Notes: a model not told the origin generated them from the sequence alone. A stretch of DNA of 64,000 bases from Zoogloea sp041908905 (GCF_041908905.1 NZ_JAYREK010000001.1:186001-250000), one strand, 5' to 3'. Shown: positions 1-12,665, counted from the first letter of the stretch. A program made the numbers and translations.

Positions 1-246
1 ACCCTCGCCAACTGCAACAGCGAGCTGTGGAACCGGCGCAGCAGCAAGCCCCGCGCCGGCGTGCCCTGTTTCGGCTGCACCTCCCCCGACTTCCCCCGGG
101 ACGGCGACCTGTTCCGCACCGAAAAACTCGGCGCGGTGCCCGTCAAGCTGCCCCTCGGCGTCTCCCGGGCCCACTACCTGGCCTACAAGAACCTCGCCCA
201 CGCGGCCGCGCCCAAGCGCGTCAAGAACCGCGAGATGGAGCCCTGA
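1..246 (+). CDS. [NiFe] hydrogenase small subunit, C-terminal part
   Basis: The gene enters the window from the left, so only the last 81 codons are visible. They contain the segment around GVPCFGCTSPDFP, whose cysteines bind a C-terminal iron-sulfur cluster in small subunits of [NiFe] hydrogenases. No C-terminal membrane anchor follows, so the enzyme is probably not fixed to the membrane by this subunit. The stop codon lies 2 bp before the large-subunit start, as in most hydrogenase operons. Which hydrogenase group it belongs to cannot be decided from this fragment, but the downstream kinase points to a sensory or soluble group 2 type. Confidence 0.88.
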   Translation, partial: TLANCNSELWNRRSSKPRAGVPCFGCTSPDFPRDGDLFRTEKLGAVPVKLPLGVSRAHYLAYKNLAHAAAPKRVKNREMEP

Positions 247-248
247 GC

Positions 249-1785
249 ATGGCGCGCGTCACCCTCGACATCGACCTCAACCGCGTCGAAGGCGACCTGG
301 AGTTCCAGGTGGACCTCGACGGCAACCGGGTGGTGGACGCCCGCTGCATCGGCACCCTGTTCCGCGGCTTCGAGCAGCTCCTGATCGGCCGCGCCCCGAA
401 AGACGGCCTGGTGATCACGCCGCGGGTGTGCGGCATTTGCGGCACCGCCCACCTGTACGCCGCGGCCCTGGCCCTGGAGCGCCTGGCCAGCCTGCCGGTC
501 ACGCCCCACGCCACGCTGGTGCGCAACCTGTGCCTGATGGCCGAGAACGTGCAGAGCGACCTGCGCCAGAGCTTCCTGTTCTTCACTCCCGACTTCGTGC
601 ACCCGCGCTACGCCGGCCAGCCCCTGTCCGCCGACATCGAGGCGGCCTTCGCGCCGCTCAAGGGTCGCGTGGTGCGCAGCGCCCTCACCGCCAGCCGCAA
701 GGTGGTCGAGCTGGTCGCCCTGTTCGGCGGCCAGTGGCCCCACTCGTCCTACATGCTGCCCGGCGGCATCACCCGGGGCGCCACCGCCCGCGACATCATC
801 GACTGCGAGGACATCGTCGACCAGGTCATCGAGATCTACGAGCGCGACGTCATCGGCGACAGCCTCGACAACTGGCTCGCCCTCGCCGGCGGCGACGCCT
901 TCTTCGCGTGGCTGGAGAAGCCCGCCCACGCCGCCAGCGCGGTCGGCCTGCTCACCCGCTTCGCCCGCGCCATCGGCCTGCAGCACATCGGCGCCGGCGC
1001 CCGCCATTTCCTGAGCGCCGGCAGCTGGCACGACCCGCAGCGCTGGCAGCCGCCCTACTCCGACACCCCCAGCCTGCTCCCCGGCGGGCTCTACCATGCC
1101 GACGGCGGCCAGCTCGACCCCTTCGCGCCGGAACACATCAACGAGCACGTGCGCCACTCCTGGTATCGCCCCTACCCGGGCGGGCGGCACCCCTTCGAGG
1201 GCGAGACGGTGCCCGACTACCAGCCCGATACCGACCGCTACACCTGGGCCAAGGCCCCCCCGCTACGGCGAGCAGGTGGTCGAGACCGGCCCGCTGGCCG
1301 ACCTGCTCACCGGCGGCGACGCCCTGATCCGCGACCTGCAGGCCCGCGAAGGCCCCAACGCCTGGCTGCGCCAGTTCGCCCGGCTGCGCCGCACCAGCCT
1401 CACCCTGCACTTCATGAAAGCCCACCTGGCCGACCTCCGCCGCGAAGTCGGCACGCCCCATTACCTCCCGCCCGCCGCCGACGCCCTCGACGAGGGCGAG
1501 GGCTACGGCTTCGTGCAGGCCGCCCGGGGCACCCTCGGCCACTGGCTGCAGGTCAGCGGCGGGCGCATCAGCCGCTACCAGATCGTCACCCCGACCTCCT
1601 GGAACGCCTCGCCCCGCGACAGCGCCGGCCGCCACGGCCACTGGGAGCAGAGCGTGATCGGCCTGGAGCTGGCCGACCCGGCCGACCCGATCGAGATCGG
1701 CCACATCGTGCGCTCCCACGACCCCTGCCTGGTGTGCACGGTGCATTTCGTCCAGCGCGGAGAGCGCCACCGTTATGGCGTGTGA
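249..1785 (+). pseudogene. [NiFe] hydrogenase large subunit, interrupted by a frameshift
   Basis: The N-terminal part (249 to about 1254) has the RVEG motif and the proximal nickel-binding motif RVCGICGTAH. The C-terminal part, in another frame, has the distal motif DPCLVCTVH and ends 12 residues later. The reading frame breaks in a run of seven C at 1255-1261: with one C fewer the protein reads KAPRYGEQVVETGPLA, exactly as expected for the family. Either the gene is inactivated in this strain or the run was miscalled by one base. The short tail after the last nickel ligand could be a peptide removed by the protease encoded next. Classical regulatory hydrogenases (HoxC/HupV) lack such a tail. 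It overlaps the protease gene by 11 bp. Confidence 0.85.
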
Positions 1786-2242
1786 GCGCATCCACGTGAT
1801 CTGCTTCGGCAACGAGCTGCACGGCGACGACGGCTTCGGCCCCGCCGTGCACGCCCGCCTCGCCGCCGCCCCGGTGCCGGAGCACGTGCGCCTGCTCCGG
1901 GCCGACATCGCCGGGCTGGCGGCGATCGGCTGCTTCGAGGGCTGCGGGCAGGCCATCGTCGTCGACGCGCTGCGCGGCTTCGGCCCGGCCGGGTCGCTGC
2001 ACGCCCTCGACCCGGCAGACTTCGCCGCCGACGCGGCCCGCGCCGAGGCCGCCGCCGGCTTCCACGGCGCCGGCCTGGGGGCCCTGCTGGCGCTGCTGCC
2101 GGCGGCCCTCGACCAGTTGCCGCAGATCCGCCTGGTCGGCGTCGAGGCGGCCCGGGTGGCGCCCTTCTCGCCCGGCCTGTCGGCCAGCGTCGCGGCGCGG
2201 CTCGACGAGGCCGCCGCGCACATCCGGGAAGCCTGGCGATGA
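1775..2242 (+). CDS. Hydrogenase maturation protease (HupD/HyaD/HycI family)
   Basis: This 155-residue protein starts with a short beta strand and the motif GNELHGDDGFG, the nickel-sensing signature of endopeptidases that trim the C-terminus of [NiFe] hydrogenase large subunits. The Glu in GNE and the Asp in VVDALR match expected metal-binding acidic residues. It begins inside the end of the large-subunit gene and overlaps the kinase gene by 4 bp (ATGA), so translation of all three is probably coupled. A dedicated protease implies that the partner large subunit is processed. Confidence 0.87.
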   Translation: MACERIHVICFGNELHGDDGFGPAVHARLAAAPVPEHVRLLRADIAGLAAIGCFEGCGQAIVVDALRGFGPAGSLHALDPADFAADAARAEAAAGFHGAGLGALLALLPAALDQLPQIRLVGVEAARVAPFSPGLSASVAARLDEAAAHIREAWR

Positions 2243-3999
2243 CCCGCTTCGGCAACGAGATCGAGCGTCTGCAGGCGGAGGTCGAGGCCCTGCGCGAGGC
2301 CAAGGCCAGCCTGGAGCAGCAGGTCAGCACCGTCACCGAGATGATGGACACGATGGTCGCCGAGGTCACCGCCAAGTCGCGCCAGCTCGAGGAGCGCAAC
2401 GCCGAGCAGACCCGCCTCAGCGCCTTCATCGGCAACGTGATGGAGACCATGGACAGCCTGCTGCTTGTGGTGGACCGCTTCGGCAACATCAGCCGCGCCA
2501 ACGCGGCCTTCCAGCGCAGTCTCGGCATCGCCCCGGGGGTGCTGGTCGGGCGCTCCCCCGACAGCCTGCTGATGCCCGAGGCTCTCGCTCCGCTGCAGGC
2601 CGCCTCGCCCAGCTTCGCCCCCGGCACCGTGCTGTTCCGGACCATCCTTCAGCAGGACGGGCTCGAGCTCGAGACCTGCATGGCCAGCCGGCAACCAGGA
2701 GTCGGCTCGCGGCACTTCATGCTGCGCGCCACGCCGCTGTACAGCCCCAGCGGCAAGCTCGACGGCGCGGTGATCGTCGGCTCGGACATCACCGCCCTGC
2801 GCACCCGCGAGCAGGCCCTCAAGGACAGCGAGCAGCGCTTCCGCGACTACTCGGCAGTGTCGTCCGACTGGTTCTGGGAGACCGACGCCGAGATGCGCTT
2901 CTCGGCCTTCGTCGGCGCGGACCGCACCGGCCGCCAGCTAATCGACGTGGTCCACGGCCGCAAGCGCGAGGATTTCGCGGCGGCCGAGGACTTCGCCGAC
3001 ATCGAAAAGTGGGCCGCCTACCGCCAGGCCATCGCCGAGCAGCGGGAGTTTCGCGACTTCGAATACCGGGTCGAATCCAAGGTCCTGGGGGTCAGCTGGT
3101 TCAGCGCTTCCGGCAAACCCCGCTTCGGCCCCGACGGCACCTTCCTCGGCTACCGGGGCACCACCAAGGACATCTCGGCCCGCAAGGCCATCGAGGCCGA
3201 GCTCCTCGACCACCGGGACCATCTCTCCGAGCTCGTCGCGGCCCAGACGGCCGACCTGATCCAGGCCAAGGAAGCCGCCGAGCGGGCCAACCAGCTCAAG
3301 AGCGAGTTCCTGACCAACATGTCCCACGAGTTCCGCACGCCGCTGCACGGCATCCTGTCCTACGCCAGCCTCGGGCTGACCCGCCTGGGCAAGGTGCCGG
3401 AAGACAAGATCCGCGACTACTTCGACCGCATCCACCAGAGCGGCAACCGCCTCTCCCGGCTGGTGGACGACCTGCTGTCCCTGTCCAAGCTCGAGGCCGG
3501 GCGGGTGCAGTTCGATCTCCGCCGCGCCGACCTGGCGGTGGTCGTGGAGCGGGTCCAGAACGACCTCTCCGCGGTGCTCGAGAACCGCGGCCTCAAGGTT
3601 GCCATCGACCGCCGGAGCGCCAGCACCGTCGCCGCCATCGACCCCACCCAGATCCTCCACGTGGTGCAGAACCTGCTCTCCAACGCGGTCAAGTTCTCGC
3701 CGGAGGGCAGCACCATCACCGTCAGCTACCGCGACGCGATGCTGGGCGAACACGAAGCGCTCGCCATGACCATCGGCGACGAGGGCGTGGGCATCCCGCC
3801 GGGCGAGGAGAAGCGCATCTTCGACAAGTTCGTGCAGAGCAGCGCCACCAAGACCGGCGCCGGCGGCACCGGGCTGGGGCTCGCCATCTGCCAGGAGATC
3901 GTGTTCGGCCACCGGGGCTCGATCACCGCCCGCAACCGCCCCCAGGGCGGGGCCGAATTCGAGATCCGGCTCCCGCGGGAAGTCCCGGCCAGCCCCTGA
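2239..3999 (+). CDS. Soluble PAS-domain sensor histidine kinase linked to the hydrogenase
   Basis: The 586-residue protein has an N-terminal coiled coil (about residues 5-60), two PAS domains (about 65-190 and 200-310), a dimerisation domain with phosphoacceptor His363 in MSHEFRTPL, and an ATPase domain with the N box (NLLSNAVKFS), GDEGVGIP and GTGLGLAI. No transmembrane segment and no receiver domain are present, so a cytoplasmic signal and a separate response regulator are expected. Its start overlaps the maturation-protease stop. In HupUV-HupT and HoxBC-HoxJ systems a PAS kinase reads the state of a regulatory hydrogenase. By analogy this kinase may read H2, but that is inference. Confidence 0.85.
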   Translation: MTRFGNEIERLQAEVEALREAKASLEQQVSTVTEMMDTMVAEVTAKSRQLEERNAEQTRLSAFIGNVMETMDSLLLVVDRFGNISRANAAFQRSLGIAPGVLVGRSPDSLLMPEALAPLQAASPSFAPGTVLFRTILQQDGLELETCMASRQPGVGSRHFMLRATPLYSPSGKLDGAVIVGSDITALRTREQALKDSEQRFRDYSAVSSDWFWETDAEMRFSAFVGADRTGRQLIDVVHGRKREDFAAAEDFADIEKWAAYRQAIAEQREFRDFEYRVESKVLGVSWFSASGKPRFGPDGTFLGYRGTTKDISARKAIEAELLDHRDHLSELVAAQTADLIQAKEAAERANQLKSEFLTNMSHEFRTPLHGILSYASLGLTRLGKVPEDKIRDYFDRIHQSGNRLSRLVDDLLSLSKLEAGRVQFDLRRADLAVVVERVQNDLSAVLENRGLKVAIDRRSASTVAAIDPTQILHVVQNLLSNAVKFSPEGSTITVSYRDAMLGEHEALAMTIGDEGVGIPPGEEKRIFDKFVQSSATKTGAGGTGLGLAICQEIVFGHRGSITARNRPQGGAEFEIRLPREVPASP

Positions 4000-4118
4000 G
4001 CCGGCGGGGCCGGGCCGGGTGACGGCCCATCGAACCCGCCACCGGCGGGCCGGGAACCATTACCATAGTGTTTTAGTCGGATTTGGACGCCACCTCCGCC
4101 CCTTCCCGCCCCGCCACC

Positions 4119-5597
<1,479 letters not shown>

Positions 5598-5606
5598 GGC
5601 CGGGCC

Positions 5607-7739
<2,133 letters not shown>

Positions 7740-7763
7740 CAGCGGACTCCCTTTCAGCCCGGC

Positions 7764-8324
7764 TCAGAGAATGGCGCGGTAGTTCGGATCGAGATCCAGA
7801 CGCAGGCTGCTGGTATAGACGTTGAACATGGTCGCCATGTCGATCACCGCTATGATCTCGCAGATCTCCTCCCGGCTGAAGCCCTCATCCATCAGGGCCT
7901 CGAAGTCGGCGTCGTCCAGGCAGTTGGGGTCGTCGGCGACCTTGCCGGCAAACGCCACCACGGCGCGGTAGTAGGCCGGCAGCTTGAAGCCGTCGCTGGC
8001 GCTGACCAAATCCCTGAGGTCGTCGAAGGCCAGCGTCTTGTCGAGGCTGAGCACGTTCTGGGCATGGCAGGCCGAACAATAGCGGGCGCCGTTGCGGGCC
8101 GACACCACGAAGACGATCATCTCCTTCAGCGGCAGGGGCAGGTTGCCCGCGAACAGGGTGCCCCTCGCCCGCTCCCAGTAGGCGCGGGCCAGCGGCGCGC
8201 TGTGGCCGAGGCTCTTCAGCCAGATCGGCACCTCGGTGGCGCCGGTGGTGCGCATGAAATCGTCGTAAACCGCCCGCGTCTCCCGGGAGGCGTCGGCGTA
8301 CTCGGTGAGGGTGTAGCGCTGCAT
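7764..8324 (-). CDS. Carboxymuconolactone decarboxylase / AhpD-like family protein
   Basis: The 186-residue all-helical protein carries YCSACHAQNVLSL, matching the CxxC-H redox centre of AhpD-like peroxidase-related proteins. Such proteins act as alkylhydroperoxidase partners or remain uncharacterised. The ATG at 8324 follows AGGAGA at a good distance, which excludes longer in-frame starts. It ends 24 bp before the start of the hybrid kinase and may be co-transcribed with it. The exact substrate cannot be read from the sequence. Confidence 0.83.
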   Translation of the reverse strand: MQRYTLTEYADASRETRAVYDDFMRTTGATEVPIWLKSLGHSAPLARAYWERARGTLFAGNLPLPLKEMIVFVVSARNGARYCSACHAQNVLSLDKTLAFDDLRDLVSASDGFKLPAYYRAVVAFAGKVADDPNCLDDADFEALMDEGFSREEICEIIAVIDMATMFNVYTSSLRLDLDPNYRAIL

Positions 8325-8457
8325 TGACGGGTTCTCCTCTGGCAACGCTGACAGCCCGGGCCGTCTGCCCGGGCGCAGGCCGCGTTTGCACCGCTTATCT
8401 AACGGCCCCCGTGTAGCCGGGTTGAGCCTCACCCGCAAACCCCACCGCGGCGCCCGC

Positions 8458-8480
8458 GCCTGCCCAATTTTTAGGCAGGC
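8458..8480. other. GCCTGCC hairpin in the gap 8325-8578
   Basis: A perfect 7-bp inverted repeat (GCCTGCC and GGCAGGC) encloses a 9-base AT-rich loop. It lies in the 254-bp gap below the leftward gene ending at 8579 and could act in termination, although no T run follows. The rest of the gap holds only the ribosome binding site of the gene at 8324. Confidence 0.45.
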
Positions 8481-8578
8481 ACGAAAAACCCTTGCAGATA
8501 AAACACTTGAAAGCCCCCTTCACAGCTTATCCACAGGCCTGCCCCCCGCCGGCGGGGATAAACCCGGCTTGCCCCGCC

Positions 8579-9067
8579 TCAGAAACGCCAGCCGCCGTGG
8601 CTCCCCGCCACCGCGCCGAGCACCACCAGCAGGCTCGCCGCGAGGAGCACCCGGTGCAGGCGCTGGACGCGGGCCATCAGCGCCTCCGGGTCGCGCTCGG
8701 CGAGCCGGGCGAAGAGGCGCGGGAGCACGAAGGGCTCGAGCACGAAGAGCATCAGCGCAAAGAGCGACCACACGGCCACCATCCCGTGCATCCACCACCA
8801 GCCCAGCGGGTCGGCAAAGCGCTCCCACGCCCCCAGCCGCCAGGTCAGCCACAGGCCGGAGAGGCCCGCCAGCAGCACCGTCCACCGGGCGATCGGGGCA
8901 AAGCGGTGCTCGAGGCGCTCGAAGAGGGCGAGCTGCTCCCGCGGCGCGGCCAGATCGCGGCAGGCGGGCAGCAGCACCAGGGTCACGAAGGCCACCCCGC
9001 CGATCCAGATCAGCACCGAGAACACGTGCAGGGCGCGGGCGATGGCGAAGTCGTTGAAACCGGTCAT
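8579..9067 (-). CDS. Integral membrane protein, CopD-like
   Basis: The 162-residue protein has four predicted membrane helices. It begins with an N-terminal His-containing helix (ARALHVFSVLIWIGGVAF) typical of CopD/DUF2269-like proteins, which may bind haem or copper. A good AGAGGAAAG ribosome site precedes ATG 9067, and the ATGA overlap with the upstream ferredoxin-type gene shows coupling. Function is not known. It is probably the membrane partner of the polyferredoxin encoded upstream. Confidence 0.75.
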   Translation of the reverse strand: MTGFNDFAIARALHVFSVLIWIGGVAFVTLVLLPACRDLAAPREQLALFERLEHRFAPIARWTVLLAGLSGLWLTWRLGAWERFADPLGWWWMHGMVAVWSLFALMLFVLEPFVLPRLFARLAERDPEALMARVQRLHRVLLAASLLVVLGAVAGSHGGWRF

Positions 9068-10056
9068 GGATCTTTCCTCTCGAATCGGGGTGCGCGGAAG
9101 GCCGCCTCGTTGTCCCGCGCCGCCGCGCCGCCGACCCAGTGCAGCAGGGGCCCGCGGGGGTTGTCGCGCTGGGTGGTCTCGCAGGCCGCCACGCACAGCC
9201 CGCACTGGGTGCAGGTGAACATCGCCCGCTTGATGTTGCGCGGGCGCAGCCGCATCGGGCAGGCGTGATCGCAGGCGCTGTCGCAGCTGGCGCACTCGGC
9301 CCCGCGCTCGCGCCGGAAACCCACCACCAGCGCCGCCCGGTTGGCCATCCAGGCCAGGCTCTGGAACACCCCCACCGAGCAGGCAAAGCGGCAGAAGAGA
9401 TGCCGGGCAAAGAAGAACTCCAGGGCCAGCAGCCCCGTCAACACCGCGATGAACAGCCCCTCGCCGCGGGACGGACGGCCGGCCAGCAGGTCGCCATACA
9501 CCTGGGCCGGCGGCAACAGGTAGGTCAGGGTGACGACGGCCCACACGAGGGCGCAGCCGACCGCCAGCAGCGCCGCCACCAGCCACCAGCGGCGATCCGG
9601 CACGATGGTCCGGCCGTCGGGCCGCCGCAGGGGCAAGGGGCGCGGCTCCCACAGGGTGGGCCGGCCGCCGGCGCGGCGCATGCATTCGTTGATCAGCTCC
9701 ACCACCCAGAAATGCGGGCACAGCCAGCCGCAGTAGATGCGCCCCCAGCGCCAGGCCGCCCACATCAGCGCACCGCCCAGGGCGAACAGCGGCAGGATCA
9801 CCCGCCCGAAGATCCGCCCGATCGCCCCCAGGGCGGCCACCTTCGACACGCACAGGAGGTCGTCCAGCCCGGCATGCCACGCGAAGCCCAGCAGCCAGGC
9901 ATGGCCGGCGGGCAGGTCGTAACGCAGCACGTTGAAGACCGGAGCCAGCACGAAGAACGCGAAGAAGGCGGCCTGGGTCCAGCGGCGCAGGCGCTGGCGG
10001 GAGGCCTCCGGCGCGGCGGCCAGCGCGCTGATCGGGATGATCCGCCGGTCCGCCAT
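9064..10056 (-). CDS. NapH/CcoG-like membrane 4Fe-4S polyferredoxin
   Basis: In 330 residues there are several membrane helices and cysteine motifs: CGWLCPHFW, CRFACSVGVFQ, then CASCDSACDHACP and CTQCGLCVAACETT, enough for two 4Fe-4S clusters plus two membrane CxxxC(P) pairs. This arrangement is typical of NapH, RdxA/CcoG and related quinol-linked electron carriers. It overlaps the next gene downstream by 4 bp and the gene upstream by 1 bp. No nap or cco genes lie nearby, so the redox partner is unknown; the hydrogenase 8 kb away is only a speculation. Confidence 0.85.
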   Translation of the reverse strand: MADRRIIPISALAAAPEASRQRLRRWTQAAFFAFFVLAPVFNVLRYDLPAGHAWLLGFAWHAGLDDLLCVSKVAALGAIGRIFGRVILPLFALGGALMWAAWRWGRIYCGWLCPHFWVVELINECMRRAGGRPTLWEPRPLPLRRPDGRTIVPDRRWWLVAALLAVGCALVWAVVTLTYLLPPAQVYGDLLAGRPSRGEGLFIAVLTGLLALEFFFARHLFCRFACSVGVFQSLAWMANRAALVVGFRRERGAECASCDSACDHACPMRLRPRNIKRAMFTCTQCGLCVAACETTQRDNPRGPLLHWVGGAAARDNEAAFRAPRFERKDP

Positions 10057-10442
10057 CAGCGCGGCCCGATGAGGGGAAACCGGAAGGGCTTGCCGGCCAG
10101 CGCCCGGGACAGGCCGATGGCGCCGCAGAAGATCAGGGTCGAGTGGCAGGTCGTGAAATAGAGCACCACGACGATCCAGGTCCAGGCCGAGTCGTAGCCA
10201 CCGAGCAGGATGATCGCGACGTTGGCCGCCACCAGCAGCCCCCCCGCCCACAGGCTGGCCGCCACGGTCTGGCGCAGGTGGCCGCGGGCGAGCTCCGGCG
10301 CCTGGCCCCGCTGCCGCCACCACAGCACCAGCAGCACGAGAAAGCCCAGCCCGGGGATGAGCATCAGGTTGGCGAGGTACAGCGCCTCGGCGATGACCGC
10401 GGTGCTTCGGCCCGGGGCGGCAAGATCGGGATCGTCGTTCAT
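10056..10442 (-). CDS. Small membrane protein, first gene of the polyferredoxin operon
   Basis: 128 residues with about three membrane helices. The C-terminal region (GHLRQTVAASLWAG and KPFRFPLIG) resembles DUF4870/Tic20-like proteins. Its stop overlaps the start of the polyferredoxin gene (TGATG), so the three leftward genes from 10442 to 8579 form one operon. No enzymatic motif is visible. Confidence 0.7.
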   Translation of the reverse strand: MNDDPDLAAPGRSTAVIAEALYLANLMLIPGLGFLVLLVLWWRQRGQAPELARGHLRQTVAASLWAGGLLVAANVAIILLGGYDSAWTWIVVVLYFTTCHSTLIFCGAIGLSRALAGKPFRFPLIGPR

Positions 10443-10526
10443 GGGCCCCAGCTTAGCCCGCGGCGACGCGCCGGTACTTGACCTGCGGCAAGGCGGCCAC
10501 CAAGGCGCGCCCGGCCGGGGGCGGGA

Positions 10527-11033
10527 TCAGATCACCTCGAGCAGCTTGCCGCGCAGGTGTTCCGCCTGCCGGCGCCCGTCCCGGGAGCTGACGATGGCGT
10601 GATACCACTCGTCGAACAGCAGGCGCATCTCCGCCGGGTTGCGGGCCGCCGCGATGCGGTCCTGCAGCGAGCTGGTGCCCAGCGCACCGACGAAGGCGTT
10701 GAGGGTGTTGAGCATGAAGTTGCGGGCCTGCTGCAGGCGCAGCGGGTCGTCGCCGGGCGGATGCAGGCGGAAGACGCCGGACGGCGGGGCGGCGTCCGGC
10801 GGCAGGGGGCTCCCGCCGGCCCCGCTGATCCCGACCATCTCGATGAAGCCATCCTCCTCGAGCAGGCCGAGGGTGTGCTGGAGGTCGTCGTAGTGCAGCA
10901 TGTTGCGCAGTTCCTCGACCGGGCGCTTGCCATCGACAAAAATCAACACCCGCCGGACCCGCGGGCTGAGCGCACCGGAGCGGGTTTCGATCTCGGCGTG
11001 GCCCTTGGTCGTCTTTGCGAAAATGATCGCCAT
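10527..11033 (-). CDS. Conserved hypothetical protein with a winged-helix-like N-terminus
   Basis: 168 residues, soluble, with no recognised catalytic motif. The N-terminal 70 residues (repeats of alpha-helix then LLEEDGFIEMVG) look like the winged-helix modules found in betaproteobacterial proteins of unknown function. The C-terminal half is helical. The start follows AGGAGAAAGC. It stands alone between the polyferredoxin operon and the divergent gene at 11245. Confidence 0.62.
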   Translation of the reverse strand: MAIIFAKTTKGHAEIETRSGALSPRVRRVLIFVDGKRPVEELRNMLHYDDLQHTLGLLEEDGFIEMVGISGAGGSPLPPDAAPPSGVFRLHPPGDDPLRLQQARNFMLNTLNAFVGALGTSSLQDRIAAARNPAEMRLLFDEWYHAIVSSRDGRRQAEHLRGKLLEVI

Positions 11034-11244
11034 GCTTTCTCCTCGAGGGCGGCAAGCCGCCTGGCGCATGTCACAGGATGGGGACGCGCAGGCGCCGGAA
11101 AACCCGGCCGCGTCCCACGAGGGGCGAGGCGCCCGGAGCGGCCCGACAAGCCCGGCCCGCCAGCCTGACAGGCTGTCGTCGCCGGGAATCGCCTGTCACG
11201 TCACTCTATCATTCCGGATTATCGCAACACTCATGAGGTTCATC

Positions 11245-11544
11245 ATGCGCAAGACCTTCCTCCTGCCCCTCGTTCTACTCACGCTGGGCAGCGCGACGCC
11301 CGCCGTCGCCATCGACGTCGACCTCTCCATCAACGCCCCCGGCGTGTCGCTCTACATCGGCGACCGGGACCGGAGCGGCCGCTACTGGGACGGCGGCCGC
11401 TGGCGCGACGAAGCCTGGTGGCGTGACAACTGCCACCGCTACGAAGGGCGCAAGGACTTCCGCGGCCGCTGCGCCCCGCGGGGTCACGACGACCATGACC
11501 ACGGCCACTGCCCGCCGGGCCAGGCCAAGAAGGGGCGCTGCTAG
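11245..11544 (+). CDS. Small exported DUF2502-like protein
   Basis: Has a clear Sec signal peptide (MRKTFLLPLVLLTLGSATPAVA) followed by a mature region of about 77 residues rich in Trp, Arg, Asp and His, with the segment YWDGGRWRDEAWW as in the E. coli YpeC/DUF2502 family. An HDDHDHGH stretch near the end could bind metal. ATG 11245 has GAGG at correct spacing; an in-frame ATG at 11233 is possible. Its stop codon overlaps the stop of the convergent gene within CTAG. Confidence 0.75.
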   Translation: MRKTFLLPLVLLTLGSATPAVAIDVDLSINAPGVSLYIGDRDRSGRYWDGGRWRDEAWWRDNCHRYEGRKDFRGRCAPRGHDDHDHGHCPPGQAKKGRC

Positions 11545-12641
11545 GCGGTCCCGGGTGTTGCCAGCTGGGCCGCCAGCCGGCGGGCCAGCGCGACCAGCGC
11601 CGGGCCATCGGCCAGCCCGTCGATGAAGCGGGCCGGGATGCCGGAGAGGCCCACCTGGGCCCCCACCAGCGCGCCGGCAAGCATGGCCCGGGCGAGGTTC
11701 TGCCCGCCGCCATTGACCGCGTGCAGCACCGCCGACTCGAAATCACCGGCAAAGCGGGCGGCGAGGTAGTAGGCCGCCGGGAACTGGTGATACACCGCGC
11801 AGGGCATGCCGTACACCAGCGACACCTTCCAGGCCGGCTCGATGCGCACGTCCGGGTCGTGGGCCGCGCGGGCCATGCAGGACGGGCCGAGCAGCGCGTC
11901 CGGCGACGGGAAACGCCCCGCCAGCGGGGCCTCGGCCGCACCGGGCGCCGGCGCCTCGAGCCTGCCGCGGGTGACGGTGTGGAAGGGCAGCGCGCCCTGC
12001 TTGACCCGCGCCATCAGCTTCGCGGAGATCTCCCCGTCCAGCGGGTGCCCCTCCACCAGCATGCCCAGCACCGCGCCGAAGGCCACCGTCATCGCCACCA
12101 CGGTGCCGTCGGTCTGGGTGAGCACGCAGTTGCGGGTCACCGCGTCGGCGAGGGCGGCCGGGTCGAGGGCGTAGCGCACCGCGATGGCGAGGGTCCGCTC
12201 GGCCGCTTCGGTGGTGTCGGCACTGCCGCCGGCCTGGCCCCACGGCAGGCCGTCCACCACCCGCGCGCGCCACGCCTCGCGGATCGACTGGCTGGTGTAG
12301 CCGCCGGGCCCGGCCATCGGCGTGCCGTCGAGCAGCGGAAAGAACTCCTCGTCCATTCGGCGGCAGAAGTCCGCCTCGTCGTAGCCGCCCCGCTCCACCA
12401 GCGAGCGCAGGGTCAGGGCCAGCAGCACGCCGGCCTGGGACGGCTGGCCGGCCTTGAGGCCGGCGTGGTAGCGGCCGGGCCGCGGATCGGTGTAGCCGGT
12501 GATCCAGTCGCCGTAGTCGGCCCGCAGTTCGTCGAGGTCGTAGTACCAGTGGGGGCCGAGGGCGAGCGCATCGCCGATGAAGGCGCCCAGCAGGGCACCG
12601 GCGGCGCGGTCGTGCAGCCGGGCGGAGGTCGAATCGGGCAT
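11541..12641 (-). CDS. ADP-ribosylglycohydrolase family protein
   Basis: The 366-residue protein begins with RAAGALLGAFIGDALALG, matching the GxxxGDAxG motif of ADP-ribosylglycohydrolases (DraG/ARH fold). Acidic residues in DTTEAAERT and the late NGGGQNLARAMLAGAL segment supply the di-magnesium centre in this family. It presumably removes ADP-ribose from protein or small molecules. The substrate is not known, and no dinitrogenase genes (which would suggest true DraG) are in the window. Start chosen after GGAGAAAA. Confidence 0.85.
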   Translation of the reverse strand: MPDSTSARLHDRAAGALLGAFIGDALALGPHWYYDLDELRADYGDWITGYTDPRPGRYHAGLKAGQPSQAGVLLALTLRSLVERGGYDEADFCRRMDEEFFPLLDGTPMAGPGGYTSQSIREAWRARVVDGLPWGQAGGSADTTEAAERTLAIAVRYALDPAALADAVTRNCVLTQTDGTVVAMTVAFGAVLGMLVEGHPLDGEISAKLMARVKQGALPFHTVTRGRLEAPAPGAAEAPLAGRFPSPDALLGPSCMARAAHDPDVRIEPAWKVSLVYGMPCAVYHQFPAAYYLAARFAGDFESAVLHAVNGGGQNLARAMLAGALVGAQVGLSGIPARFIDGLADGPALVALARRLAAQLATPGTA

Positions 12642-12665
12642 GGGCTTTTCTCCGGGCAAAGGGAG

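Noticed and set aside
11541..12641. Nitrogenase-regulating DraG
   Set aside because: The fold matches, but no draT or nif genes are present in the window, so the specific name is not justified.
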